Source: Chloroflexota bacterium
GTDB lineage: Bacteria; Chloroflexota; Anaerolineae; Aggregatilineales; J027
Direction: 5' to 3'
Assembly: GCA_016234595.1 (NCBI GenBank)
Contig: JACRBG010000034.1
Coordinates: 1 to 64,000 of the forward strand
Length of the DNA: 64,000 bases
Shown: piece after piece, positions 47,556 to 55,269 of the stretch
How positions within the stretch are numbered: position 1 is the stretch's first letter
Layout of the letters: every line of letters begins with the position of its first letter
Notes under the pieces: generated by a model
The model's database searches: none
Seen by the model: the letters and a program-made list of their open reading frames with translations, nothing else
What the model was told of the DNA's origin: nothing
Position numbers and translations under genes: made by a program

Positions 47556-48449
47556 TTATTGGCGCTCTCCGACGGTGACATTCAATTCAAGCAATTGACC
47601 GCCCCGTACTAGTTTAAGCTTGGCATCCTTACCAACTTTCTCGCCCGTCAAGCCTGCCAATAATTCGTCGGGTACGCGCACCGGATGACCATCTAGCGCC
47701 ACAATGACATCCCCCAACATCAAGCCACCCTTTTCGGCAGGGCTGTTGGGTTCAACGGCTACCAAAAGCAGGCCTGTTTCTTGGCCCAATTGTTGTTCGA
47801 GCGCGGCAGGTAGGCGGACGGGCTGTGAACCAACCCCTAAATAGCCACGACGCAGTTTCCCATGTTTTAGTAAGGTTTCCACAATAGGCGCAATCGTCGT
47901 GGTAGGAATGGTCACGCTAACCCCACGCAGCAAGGTTGAACTGTTGATGCCGTAGATTTCGCCACCCACCCCCACCAATGGCCCACCGGAAAAGCCGGGG
48001 TACATGGTCACATCGGTTTGCAGGTAATAATCAATCTTGCCGCCTGCCGGGGTATGCCATTCTTCAGCAATTGAACTAACCACACCTAACGTCGCCAGCA
48101 CATTTTGGCCGGGGCGACCTAATGCCAGTACCAAATGGCCCACTTTCAGCCCATCCCCGCCTGCCCAATGGGGCACACTCAAATTTTTGGCATCAGTACG
48201 CAGGACGGCGACATCGGTTGTCGGGTCACGCCCAACCAAACTGGCCGTTACGGTTTCACCATTGGGTAATCCAATGTGCAGTTCTTCATCGCGGGTGACA
48301 ACATGGCTAGCGGTCACAATCACGCCGTCGCTGTTCCACACCACACCTGTCGCCGACATCCGTTTGCGCCCTTCAACGCGCACCAGCGAAGCCCCGACTG
48401 TTTCAACAGCATTCGCCATTGCATTCGAAAGTTCATTTAATACGGTCAT
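47556..48449 (-). CDS. S1C trypsin-like serine protease with one PDZ domain (HtrA-like)
   Basis: This is a 297-residue HtrA-type protease with triad His49 (TASHVV), Asp79 (TTDVAVL) and Ser154 (GFSGGPL). A single PDZ domain covers about 205-295 (GLMLGDVIVALDGHPVRVPDELL). Like its neighbour it lacks any visible signal peptide or membrane anchor, unusual for HtrA proteins, which usually act outside the membrane. The probable role is protein quality control. Confidence 0.87.
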   Translation of the reverse strand: MTVLNELSNAMANAVETVGASLVRVEGRKRMSATGVVWNSDGVIVTASHVVTRDEELHIGLPNGETVTASLVGRDPTTDVAVLRTDAKNLSVPHWAGGDGLKVGHLVLALGRPGQNVLATLGVVSSIAEEWHTPAGGKIDYYLQTDVTMYPGFSGGPLVGVGGEIYGINSSTLLRGVSVTIPTTTIAPIVETLLKHGKLRRGYLGVGSQPVRLPAALEQQLGQETGLLLVAVEPNSPAEKGGLMLGDVIVALDGHPVRVPDELLAGLTGEKVGKDAKLKLVRGGQLLELNVTVGERQ

Positions 48450-48578
48450 GTTGGGTTCCTCCCCTAATGGTTACAGTCCATCGCTCAAAGATAACTTAGT
48501 TATACCTGAGTGGTCGGGGATGATACATCCACCCTCTGGTGAGTACCACCTAGAAGAATGGGTAGGTGTGGCGAGATG

Positions 48579-49226
48579 TTAAAGGAGAATCAAGCCAAAA
48601 CGTGAGGCCCGTACCACTGCTTCGGTACGGCTTTGGGCGTTGAGTTTGGTCATAATGGCATTGACGTGGAATTTGACGGTGTGGTCGCTGATGGCAAGGC
48701 GTTGGGCAATGGCTTTGTTGGTCAGGCCCTGTGCCAATAACTGCAATACTTCTAATTCACGTGGGGTCAGATCTTCGGCAAGCGTTTCCACATTTGTCGT
48801 GGAGTTATCAAGACTTTGAGTAGCCAGTGTTGGCTCAAGGACCATCAACCCATTGGCAACGGCTTGGATGGCTGCCATCATCGGTTCAATCTGTACATTT
48901 TGGAAGAGTAACCCATTCGCCCCGGCCCGCCACGCATTCGCCGCAAAATCTTCATCGGGCAGCAGCGCCACTACTCGAAACTGGCTGTCTCGTACTTCGC
49001 GCAAACGCTCGATGGTCGCGGCTGGCTCCCATCCCAAATCCCACACCACCACAGCCGGACGATAGATATCAAGCATTTGCAATAAATCCGCATCTGCCGC
49101 AACCTGCCCAACCACATTAAACCCCACTTGGTAATTTAATAATGCGACCAGTCCTGTCCGTGCTAATGGGTTATCGGCGACAATTAAGAGGCGTAAATCT
49201 TCATTTGTGAGCGGTGAAGTTGCCAT
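48579..49226 (-). CDS. LuxR/NarL-family response regulator with degenerate receiver
   Basis: This 215-residue protein pairs a receiver-like domain (about 10-125) with a LuxR DNA-binding domain (about 150-215; LTPRELEVLQLLAQGLTNKAIAQRL and HTVKFHVNAIMTKL). The phospho-accepting Asp is at about 63 (VVWDLGW), but the acidic pair is reduced to one Asp (VADNP, D18) and the conserved Lys is replaced (GANGLLFQN). Phosphorylation-independent control is therefore plausible. Its ATG directly abuts the stop codon of the LysE gene, so the two are probably co-transcribed. No histidine kinase is nearby. Confidence 0.85.
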   Translation of the reverse strand: MATSPLTNEDLRLLIVADNPLARTGLVALLNYQVGFNVVGQVAADADLLQMLDIYRPAVVVWDLGWEPAATIERLREVRDSQFRVVALLPDEDFAANAWRAGANGLLFQNVQIEPMMAAIQAVANGLMVLEPTLATQSLDNSTTNVETLAEDLTPRELEVLQLLAQGLTNKAIAQRLAISDHTVKFHVNAIMTKLNAQSRTEAVVRASRFGLILL

Positions 49227-49874
49227 TTAGAGGATTCCAAATCCTTGTAATGAGTCCCAAATGAGCGATACTCCAAAACCCACCAGCACCACCAAGCCAA
49301 TCCATAACCCAATATTGATGGCCTGTGTCCCCAAGCGGCGGGCTTGATGAAATGCAATGACCAGTCCGGCCATTGTCAGCAAGAACATGCCATAAAAACC
49401 GAAGACAAAAGTGATAGCTCGGGTCGGGGTATCGCGCCATGCTTCAATTACCAGTGGCCCTAAGACTGTGCCCCAAAATAACCATGCTCCCGGCCCCAAT
49501 GCGTTAATGATGACCGCCTTACGCAGATTGAGATAGATGGGTTGCCGACCAGTTTCTGCCGTTTCAAATGTCTCTGCTGCGGGCAGGTGAACCCCACTAC
49601 GAAGCTGTTGCCACAACTCCCATGCAATGTAGAGGACAAATAGCCCCCCAACTAAACTAATCCCGTTTAATAAATCTTTACTGGCTTGCCCCAAAATCAA
49701 TAGGACAATAGTGACCACCGGAGCATCACTCATTAATGGGGCCAGCACCAACCACAACGCATGACGAGCGCCGTACCGTAGAGTCTGCATGAGCATAAAA
49801 ATTTGCAATGGGCCGGGGGTCATACCTGCTGCAAACCCAATACTGATGCCTCGTGCAATCAGAGCCACCATCAA
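49227..49874 (-). CDS. LysE-family amino-acid exporter
   Basis: This is a small integral membrane transporter of 215 residues with six hydrophobic segments. The N-terminal GFAAGMTPGPLQIFMLMQTLRYG matches the LysE/RhtB signature (G-x-x-x-G-P-G-P). It would export an amino acid or related metabolite. It is directly followed by the LuxR regulator gene, which may control it. Confidence 0.83.
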   Translation of the reverse strand: MMVALIARGISIGFAAGMTPGPLQIFMLMQTLRYGARHALWLVLAPLMSDAPVVTIVLLILGQASKDLLNGISLVGGLFVLYIAWELWQQLRSGVHLPAAETFETAETGRQPIYLNLRKAVIINALGPGAWLFWGTVLGPLVIEAWRDTPTRAITFVFGFYGMFLLTMAGLVIAFHQARRLGTQAINIGLWIGLVVLVGFGVSLIWDSLQGFGIL

Positions 49875-49981
49875 TTATTTTGCCTCCCTAAGCCGACGCG
49901 GAACAACGCCTCTAGCTTACCTGAATGCCGTAGGGAATACACCTATGCGTTTGGGGAGGATTTCGGCTACACTACTGCCCC

Positions 49982-52111
49982 ATGTCGAACAAAAACACAA
50001 CCCTTTCTCATCTCATCAGTTTGATTATTTTTGTCTATCTCTGCGTCGTCGGTTTGGTCATTCTCAAAGACTATCACCGCGAAGCTGATTTTCTGATTGA
50101 CCAATTAGGTCGCAATCTCAATGATGGACGCGGCTTGGTCTATACTCCCAGCGACAAGACCCTGCTGACGGTCAGCCCCTTACCTGTTTTGATTGACGCC
50201 ATACTACCATTTGAAGGCACAAGTCTGGCGGTAGTCTCGGTCTTTGCTTATGCCATTGCTGGAGGCAGCCTATTTCGATTGATGCACCGCTGGGGATTTA
50301 GCATCCCTGAAAGCTTTTTTTGCCTCATTTTGTGGCTACTCTCATGGATCGTTTGGGCAGGGGTTCGTTCCTCGGCTGGCTTGACAGCAATGTTTATCTT
50401 AGGCGGATTAGAACTTGCTACCTATTCACGGTGGCGATTAGCAGGGGTGGTGGCAGGCCTAGCAGTTTTGGCGCAACCAACAGGTATCATTGGCGCGGTT
50501 TTGATTGGCATCTTTGCCCTGATACAAGAGAATAGCAGAAGTTTTTGGCGACTTGTTTGGCTCCCCGGTGCGATTTGGGCCGGTGTCGCTATTGTGATTT
50601 ATGGGTTTGATGGGTTAGCCGGACTGGTGCTGGATTTATATCCCTCAGTAGATTTGGCGTGGCAGGTCATTTTATGGTTGGGGCTACTGATGGCAGGTGG
50701 TCTCACGATTTCGCGCTTCCCATGGTCGGATGAAGCTCGCCCCATGCTGATTTTAGTAGTATGGGCCGTAGGGGATGTTCTGGCTCACCTCATCTTCTCA
50801 AACCATGCTATTGAGAGCACCTCATTGGGATTGGGTGTCGCTTTGATTTTAACCGGCCTGAGCCGATGGCCCTTTCTAAAAAATCTCCAAATACCTATGC
50901 TGGCTGGAACGACTGTCTTCATGGGGCTAATTCTGATCATTGCAACGCCCCAAACAAGCAAATCGGTGCAAGATGACCAGCGCCTTGCCGGATATTTGGG
51001 TGACGCCAAAGTCTATGCCCATGATCGCAGTGATGCGCTGACGGTTGAGTTAGAGGGGGATGAAATTTACCGCTTGGATGGTCGGCGTTCCCCCTTCATT
51101 GATGGGTTTTTGCGGCGGGAAGATCGGGAATCACTGTTGATAGCTCTTGCGCCAGATGTGCTTTATTTCAATCATACGAATGGCCCGCTGGCGTCTATAG
51201 ACCTACAAAGTCCGGGCTTGGTGGGGTTGAATTATACACAGCAACCCCTAGACGAAGCCGCCCCGACGCGAGATGGGGATGAATTATGGGTGCGGGATTC
51301 AGTAATTGGGAAATGGGGCGACACTCATGCGCTGGATATTGATTATAGTTCCGATGTGACATTGGTAGGCTATGCGTTGGATAACACCCGACTGCACCCC
51401 GGCGAAACTCTCCGATTGCGCTTGGATTGGCAGTTAGATCGCCCACCCACAACCCCAATGGGTGTCTATGTTAGTTTGTTGGACATCACAGGCAATCCGA
51501 TAGTGTCTATCTTCCCACGTTTTGAACCTGTGACATGGCAACCATTGGAAATCAGCACCTACCATGCCCTGTTGATTCCTGCCGATGCTCAAGCCGGTCT
51601 GCTCAATGTCTCGGTCACACTGGATTACAAAGCCGCCACATTGAATCAGGCCCATATCGCGAGTGTCTTTTTACAAGATTCTGCCGTCCCCTCCCCTGCC
51701 ACCCAAATCGGTACACTCGGCCCAGCGATTTTGTATGCTGCCGATTTGTCAGCCAACGCGGGACAGATTAATGTAGATTTGATGTGGGGCACTCAAGGGG
51801 CGTTTGATGGGGATTACCATATTTTCCTGCATTTTGTGCCGATGGGTGAAGCAGCTCCATTGCGACAAGCTGACGGCGCTCCGGTGGGTGGTCGTTATCC
51901 GACGCAATTCTGGCAGGTCGGGGATGTGATTGCTGAGACGCGGGTGCTTGCAATGGCAGATGTGCCAGCGGGTGAGTATGAGATTCGTGTCGGTTTCTAT
52001 GACCCTAATACATTCGAGCGACTGCAAGGGCCATCGGGTGATCATATTGTGCTGGCGAATGTGACGATTGGAGACGATGGGCAAGTCACGGTTGCGCCGC
52101 CATTGCCATAA
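49982..52111 (+). CDS. Polytopic membrane protein, possible GT-C glycosyltransferase, with beta-rich C-terminal domain
   Basis: This 709-residue protein has about ten hydrophobic spans in residues 1-330. An extracytoplasmic loop after the first span (DYHREADFLIDQLGRNLNDGRGL) resembles the acidic first loop of GT-C glycosyltransferases. The remaining 380 residues are soluble and beta-rich (two weakly similar modules near 440-560 and 575-705, each with long beta stretches such as HPGETLRLRLDWQL). No catalytic motif is certain. It ends by overlapping the convergent SGNH gene by 26 bp and may belong to the same envelope-polymer pathway. Confidence 0.55.
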   Translation: MSNKNTTLSHLISLIIFVYLCVVGLVILKDYHREADFLIDQLGRNLNDGRGLVYTPSDKTLLTVSPLPVLIDAILPFEGTSLAVVSVFAYAIAGGSLFRLMHRWGFSIPESFFCLILWLLSWIVWAGVRSSAGLTAMFILGGLELATYSRWRLAGVVAGLAVLAQPTGIIGAVLIGIFALIQENSRSFWRLVWLPGAIWAGVAIVIYGFDGLAGLVLDLYPSVDLAWQVILWLGLLMAGGLTISRFPWSDEARPMLILVVWAVGDVLAHLIFSNHAIESTSLGLGVALILTGLSRWPFLKNLQIPMLAGTTVFMGLILIIATPQTSKSVQDDQRLAGYLGDAKVYAHDRSDALTVELEGDEIYRLDGRRSPFIDGFLRREDRESLLIALAPDVLYFNHTNGPLASIDLQSPGLVGLNYTQQPLDEAAPTRDGDELWVRDSVIGKWGDTHALDIDYSSDVTLVGYALDNTRLHPGETLRLRLDWQLDRPPTTPMGVYVSLLDITGNPIVSIFPRFEPVTWQPLEISTYHALLIPADAQAGLLNVSVTLDYKAATLNQAHIASVFLQDSAVPSPATQIGTLGPAILYAADLSANAGQINVDLMWGTQGAFDGDYHIFLHFVPMGEAAPLRQADGAPVGGRYPTQFWQVGDVIAETRVLAMADVPAGEYEIRVGFYDPNTFERLQGPSGDHIVLANVTIGDDGQVTVAPPLP

Positions 52112-53252
52112 TATGGGGCACAACCTTGTTGGCGACCTCACAGGTTGCAGCAGGGGTCAGATGCAAGCCCGTGTTGGTGAATTGGTCATTGGGCGCCGCA
52201 TCCCACAGATCGGTGAAGTGCCAACTTTCGCGTTGGGCAATATTGGCGAGCAGCTCTCGATAACTATCATAGGCCCATTTGGGATAGTAGTCGTTGTAGC
52301 GGTTCTCGTTGTTAAAGCCGCTGGTACGGAAAATGGGTTCGTTGATAACCAATACAGGCAAATCATGATTTTGCGCGATGTCCATGCCCGCTAGCATCAC
52401 ATCAAACGATAATAAATCCTCTGTCCACCCTCCCTCAATACGTGGCATTCCCAAGAGATCATCGCCGGGGAGCAGATTCTCGACCCGCTGTTCATGAAAT
52501 TTGGGGTTGCGATGGTCATAACCCGTCGCCAGCCACGCCACCCCATAGACTTGATGGCGTAGCAAATCAGCTAATTCGCGGCGCTGTCCGATGATGCTGC
52601 GCTCCCATAGATTGGGATCGTCGGGTAGACGACTTTCATCTAAGCCGAGGTGATACTTTTCAATCAATTCACGGGCGCGATCCGCATTATTCTGCACGAC
52701 CTGATGCTTCAATTGGTCTTCGATGTAAAATCCAGCCAGTGTTAAAAACCAGACCACTAAATCAGGTTGATATTGCAGGGCCTCATCTAAAATCATGGTG
52801 TCCTTGAGGACGTTAGTCACAGGGTAGCCCAAATTGTAGACGACCAAGCGCCGACCATCCGGCATCCGATAGTTGCCGCGATTAATGCACGCGCTCAAGG
52901 TTTCATCTTCTTCCAACAGCCAGCCCCACACCGAGGAATCGCCCAAGAAAAAGACCCGATATTCATCATCGGCTTTGTTCGCTTGGCTGAGTTTAATCGA
53001 GGCGAACATGCCCTCTAGCCGCTGAACGGAGATGTTGTAATCGCTGGCGGGGTTTTCAGAATAGGGCAGACGATCACGCCCCGGCAGCACCGAATTATAA
53101 AGGGTGGCGCGGCTCAGGAATGGCAGTGGATTGGTGACGGCATAACATAGATTGAGGGCGATAAATAGCAGCACGCCTTTAATTACGACATTCCGGACAA
53201 AACGGCGGTTATAAGGGGTTTGTGGCTTGGTCAGCCAATCCCATCCAGCCAT
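52086..53252 (-). CDS. Membrane-anchored SGNH hydrolase-fold protein (DltD/AlgX-like role)
   Basis: This 388-residue protein has one N-terminal membrane span (about 23-40) followed by an extracytoplasmic SGNH domain. The block I nucleophile is Ser106 in FLGDSSVWGW, the block II-like segment is VVYNLGYPVTN, and the C-terminal catalytic pair is in FTDLWDAAPND and GLHLTP (His about 364). In the Dlt and alginate/cellulose acetylation systems such a protein transfers the acyl group from the MBOAT pathway to the polymer. It directly follows the MBOAT gene with no gap, supporting that role. Confidence 0.8.
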   Translation of the reverse strand: MAGWDWLTKPQTPYNRRFVRNVVIKGVLLFIALNLCYAVTNPLPFLSRATLYNSVLPGRDRLPYSENPASDYNISVQRLEGMFASIKLSQANKADDEYRVFFLGDSSVWGWLLEEDETLSACINRGNYRMPDGRRLVVYNLGYPVTNVLKDTMILDEALQYQPDLVVWFLTLAGFYIEDQLKHQVVQNNADRARELIEKYHLGLDESRLPDDPNLWERSIIGQRRELADLLRHQVYGVAWLATGYDHRNPKFHEQRVENLLPGDDLLGMPRIEGGWTEDLLSFDVMLAGMDIAQNHDLPVLVINEPIFRTSGFNNENRYNDYYPKWAYDSYRELLANIAQRESWHFTDLWDAAPNDQFTNTGLHLTPAATCEVANKVVPHIMAMAAQP

Positions 53253-54686
53253 TTAACGACCTCCTACCAAACGAGCCAGCATCGCTAAACTGTCGGCAGG
53301 AGTGGGTAGGGCAAAAAAGACCCAACCCAACGCGACATAATGAAACGTGGTTAGCCAGCTAATGCCAAAAATAAAGCGACGACGCCAGCGGTGTTGGCTG
53401 ATGTTTTGATACCAGACGCGGGTATTATCCAAAATCAATTTGTGGATGAATAGGCCTACCCCATGCCACAGCCCCCATAACACAAAATTGACGGTTATCC
53501 CGTGCCATAAACCAATCAACACCATCGTACTGATTTGGGCGATCATGACCATCAACCACTGCGGCATCTTGACGCCACTTCGTAGCATGACCCGACTGAT
53601 GGGTGTGAAGTAATACAGCCGAAACCATGTACTGAGGGTAATGTGCCAACGCTGCCAAAACTGCTGCAAATTGGCTTGGGCATAGGGGCGATCAAAATTT
53701 TCAGGCAGGGTGATGCCATACAAACGACCAATCCCGATGGCGACATCCGAATAGCCACTGAAATCGAAAAAGATACGGAAGGCGTAGACATAGAGTAGTA
53801 GCCACGCGCCCAAGGTATCACCTGTGCGGTTGACCAGTGTTGGATTTAGAGCGACGAGGGCTAGACTGTCAGCAATCACGAATTTTTTAAACGCCCCAAC
53901 CGCAATACGCATCGTGCCTTCCATCAATCGCGCAGAATCCAAGGGCTTGGTCTGATTAAGTTCAGGGATAAAACGCTGCACGCGGTCAATCGGGCCAGCC
54001 GTCATGGCGGGGAAAAAAATGATATAGGTCAGGAAGTTATGTAGCGCCATCCCATCTTTGGGTAGGCGTCCGGCGCGAAAATCGAACAATACGCCGATTA
54101 AGCGGAAGGCAATATATGAGAACCCCAGCCATGCCAGCGGGGTGATACCCGTTGGGTGTAGGGCTTCGTCGCGGTCAAGAGCAAGGCTGAAAAAACGGGC
54201 GCTGGCGGGTATTTTGAGGATGCCCAGTATCATAATCAGCCCGATGATTAACGACAGACTGAGGCGCTTATAAATTTCGTTGGAGACATTGGAAGTTGGC
54301 AGCATATGCGGCAAATTTATGACCCCGACTGTTGCCACTGCCACGCCGAAAATGGGCATCATTAAATTGGATGGTTGGTTAAAAATGGCAAATATTAAAC
54401 CTGCCAGCAGCATACCGCCACCAATAATCAGCAAGGTTTGGGTATCGGCACGGCGCTTGGGCATGGTTTCGGAAGGTGGCTGTACGACCCACCACACCAT
54501 GATGCTAAGGCCGAGCGTTCCGATTAGCACCATAAAATCGAGGTGACTTAGGACATCATCGGCAAGCAGCCACGCCAACGCCAAAATACTGGCGAATAGA
54601 ATGCTTTGGGGTCGCCAGCGTGTTGGGATAAGCCACATGAACGGCAGGGACGCCAGCGCAAAAACGAGAATGTGGATGAGGGTCAT
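53253..54686 (-). CDS. MBOAT-family membrane O-acyltransferase (DltB/AlgI-like)
   Basis: This 477-residue protein has about 12 hydrophobic spans. It carries the MBOAT landmarks FFDFSGYSDVAIGIGRLYGI, the FDRPYAQANLQQFWQRWHITLSTWFRLYYF segment (two halves) and the catalytic His in LIGLWHGITVNFVLWGLWHG (around residue 390). DltB and AlgI have the same layout. It would accept an acyl group on the cytoplasmic side and pass it outward. It lies between the SGNH gene (0 bp) and the microprotein gene (4 bp). Confidence 0.9.
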   Translation of the reverse strand: MTLIHILVFALASLPFMWLIPTRWRPQSILFASILALAWLLADDVLSHLDFMVLIGTLGLSIMVWWVVQPPSETMPKRRADTQTLLIIGGGMLLAGLIFAIFNQPSNLMMPIFGVAVATVGVINLPHMLPTSNVSNEIYKRLSLSLIIGLIMILGILKIPASARFFSLALDRDEALHPTGITPLAWLGFSYIAFRLIGVLFDFRAGRLPKDGMALHNFLTYIIFFPAMTAGPIDRVQRFIPELNQTKPLDSARLMEGTMRIAVGAFKKFVIADSLALVALNPTLVNRTGDTLGAWLLLYVYAFRIFFDFSGYSDVAIGIGRLYGITLPENFDRPYAQANLQQFWQRWHITLSTWFRLYYFTPISRVMLRSGVKMPQWLMVMIAQISTMVLIGLWHGITVNFVLWGLWHGVGLFIHKLILDNTRVWYQNISQHRWRRRFIFGISWLTTFHYVALGWVFFALPTPADSLAMLARLVGGR

Positions 54687-54690
54687 TTAT

Positions 54691-54831
54691 TTAGAAGCCC
54701 TGATAAATCCATTGGGGCGCAGTATCCGCCGTCACAATAATGAGCAAGATGATGATGAGGCACAACATCACGGCAAAGACATTTTCCCGCGAGAAGATGA
54801 GGCGCATGATTTTTTGAAGCAGTCTACGCAC
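54691..54831 (-). CDS. DltX-like microprotein with C-terminal I-Y-x-x-F motif
   Basis: This 46-residue protein starts at a GTG with AAGGA 8 bases upstream. It has a basic N-terminus (MRRLLQKIMRLIFSREN), one membrane helix (about 18-34, VFAVMLCLIIILLIIVT) and a short outer tail ending APQWIYQGF. In the Dlt system the small protein DltX has one helix and a conserved C-terminal motif whose tyrosine carries the acyl group between DltB and DltD. The tyrosine here is four residues from the end. The gene is 4 bp upstream of the MBOAT gene, exactly where a DltX equivalent should be. It is easily missed because a longer reading frame with upstream ATG codons covers it. Confidence 0.7.
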   Translation of the reverse strand: MRRLLQKIMRLIFSRENVFAVMLCLIIILLIIVTADTAPQWIYQGF

Positions 54832-54932
54832 AGCATTTTTCCTTTTCAATCGAAGGGCACATTTTACAGGCGGGGGGACGGCTTGCCAACGGGCGATTGT
54901 CGGACGGGGAAGGCACGCACGGTAGCAGGTCG

Positions 54933-54960
54933 TTTTCTGGCAGAGAAATCCTGTTATAAT
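54933..54960 (+). promoter_or_regulatory. Candidate promoter for the carrier protein-ligase operon
   Basis: A perfect TATAAT -10 box (54955-54960) has a weak TTTTCT -35-like box 16 bp upstream (54933-54938). The predicted transcript would start about 27 bp before the carrier protein ATG. It lies in the 162-bp gap between the divergent halves of the Dlt-like cluster. Confidence 0.6.
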
Positions 54961-54993
54961 GGCAAGGTCATTTTCCCAAAATCTGGAGCAAAC

Positions 54994-55233
54994 ATGGATA
55001 TTCGACAAGAACTCAAGACGTTTATCACCAAAGAAATTATGCGGAATCCCAAGTACCCGCTGAAAGATGTTGAACCGCTGATTTCCGGCGGCCTGATTGA
55101 CTCATTTTCACTGGTTGAGGTGCAGTTGTTTATCGAGAAAAAATTTGGGGTGTGGATTGATGATATGGAAATGACCGTCGAAACCTGCAATACCGTTGAT
55201 GATATTGCCAAACTCATTGAAGCCCGCCAATAA
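54994..55233 (+). CDS. Acyl carrier protein (DltC-like)
   Basis: This is a 79-residue carrier protein with the phosphopantetheine attachment serine at Ser37 in GGLIDSFSLVEV, four helices predicted, and an acidic C-terminus typical of ACP/DltC (VDDIAKLIEARQ). The ATG at 54994 has TGGAG 5 bases upstream; an open reading frame extends further upstream but is rejected because it crosses the microprotein region and lacks family similarity. It is 36 bp ahead of the acyl-AMP ligase gene and is presumably loaded by that enzyme. Confidence 0.9.
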   Translation: MDIRQELKTFITKEIMRNPKYPLKDVEPLISGGLIDSFSLVEVQLFIEKKFGVWIDDMEMTVETCNTVDDIAKLIEARQ

Positions 55234-55269
55234 CCACAATCCACTAAAAAATCACAACTTTGGAGCCTT

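Noticed and set aside
54601-54993. Long upstream extension of the carrier-protein reading frame (would give 210 residues)
   Set aside because: The extension crosses the microprotein gene on the other strand, shows no family similarity, and a good ribosome-binding site precedes the internal ATG at 54994.
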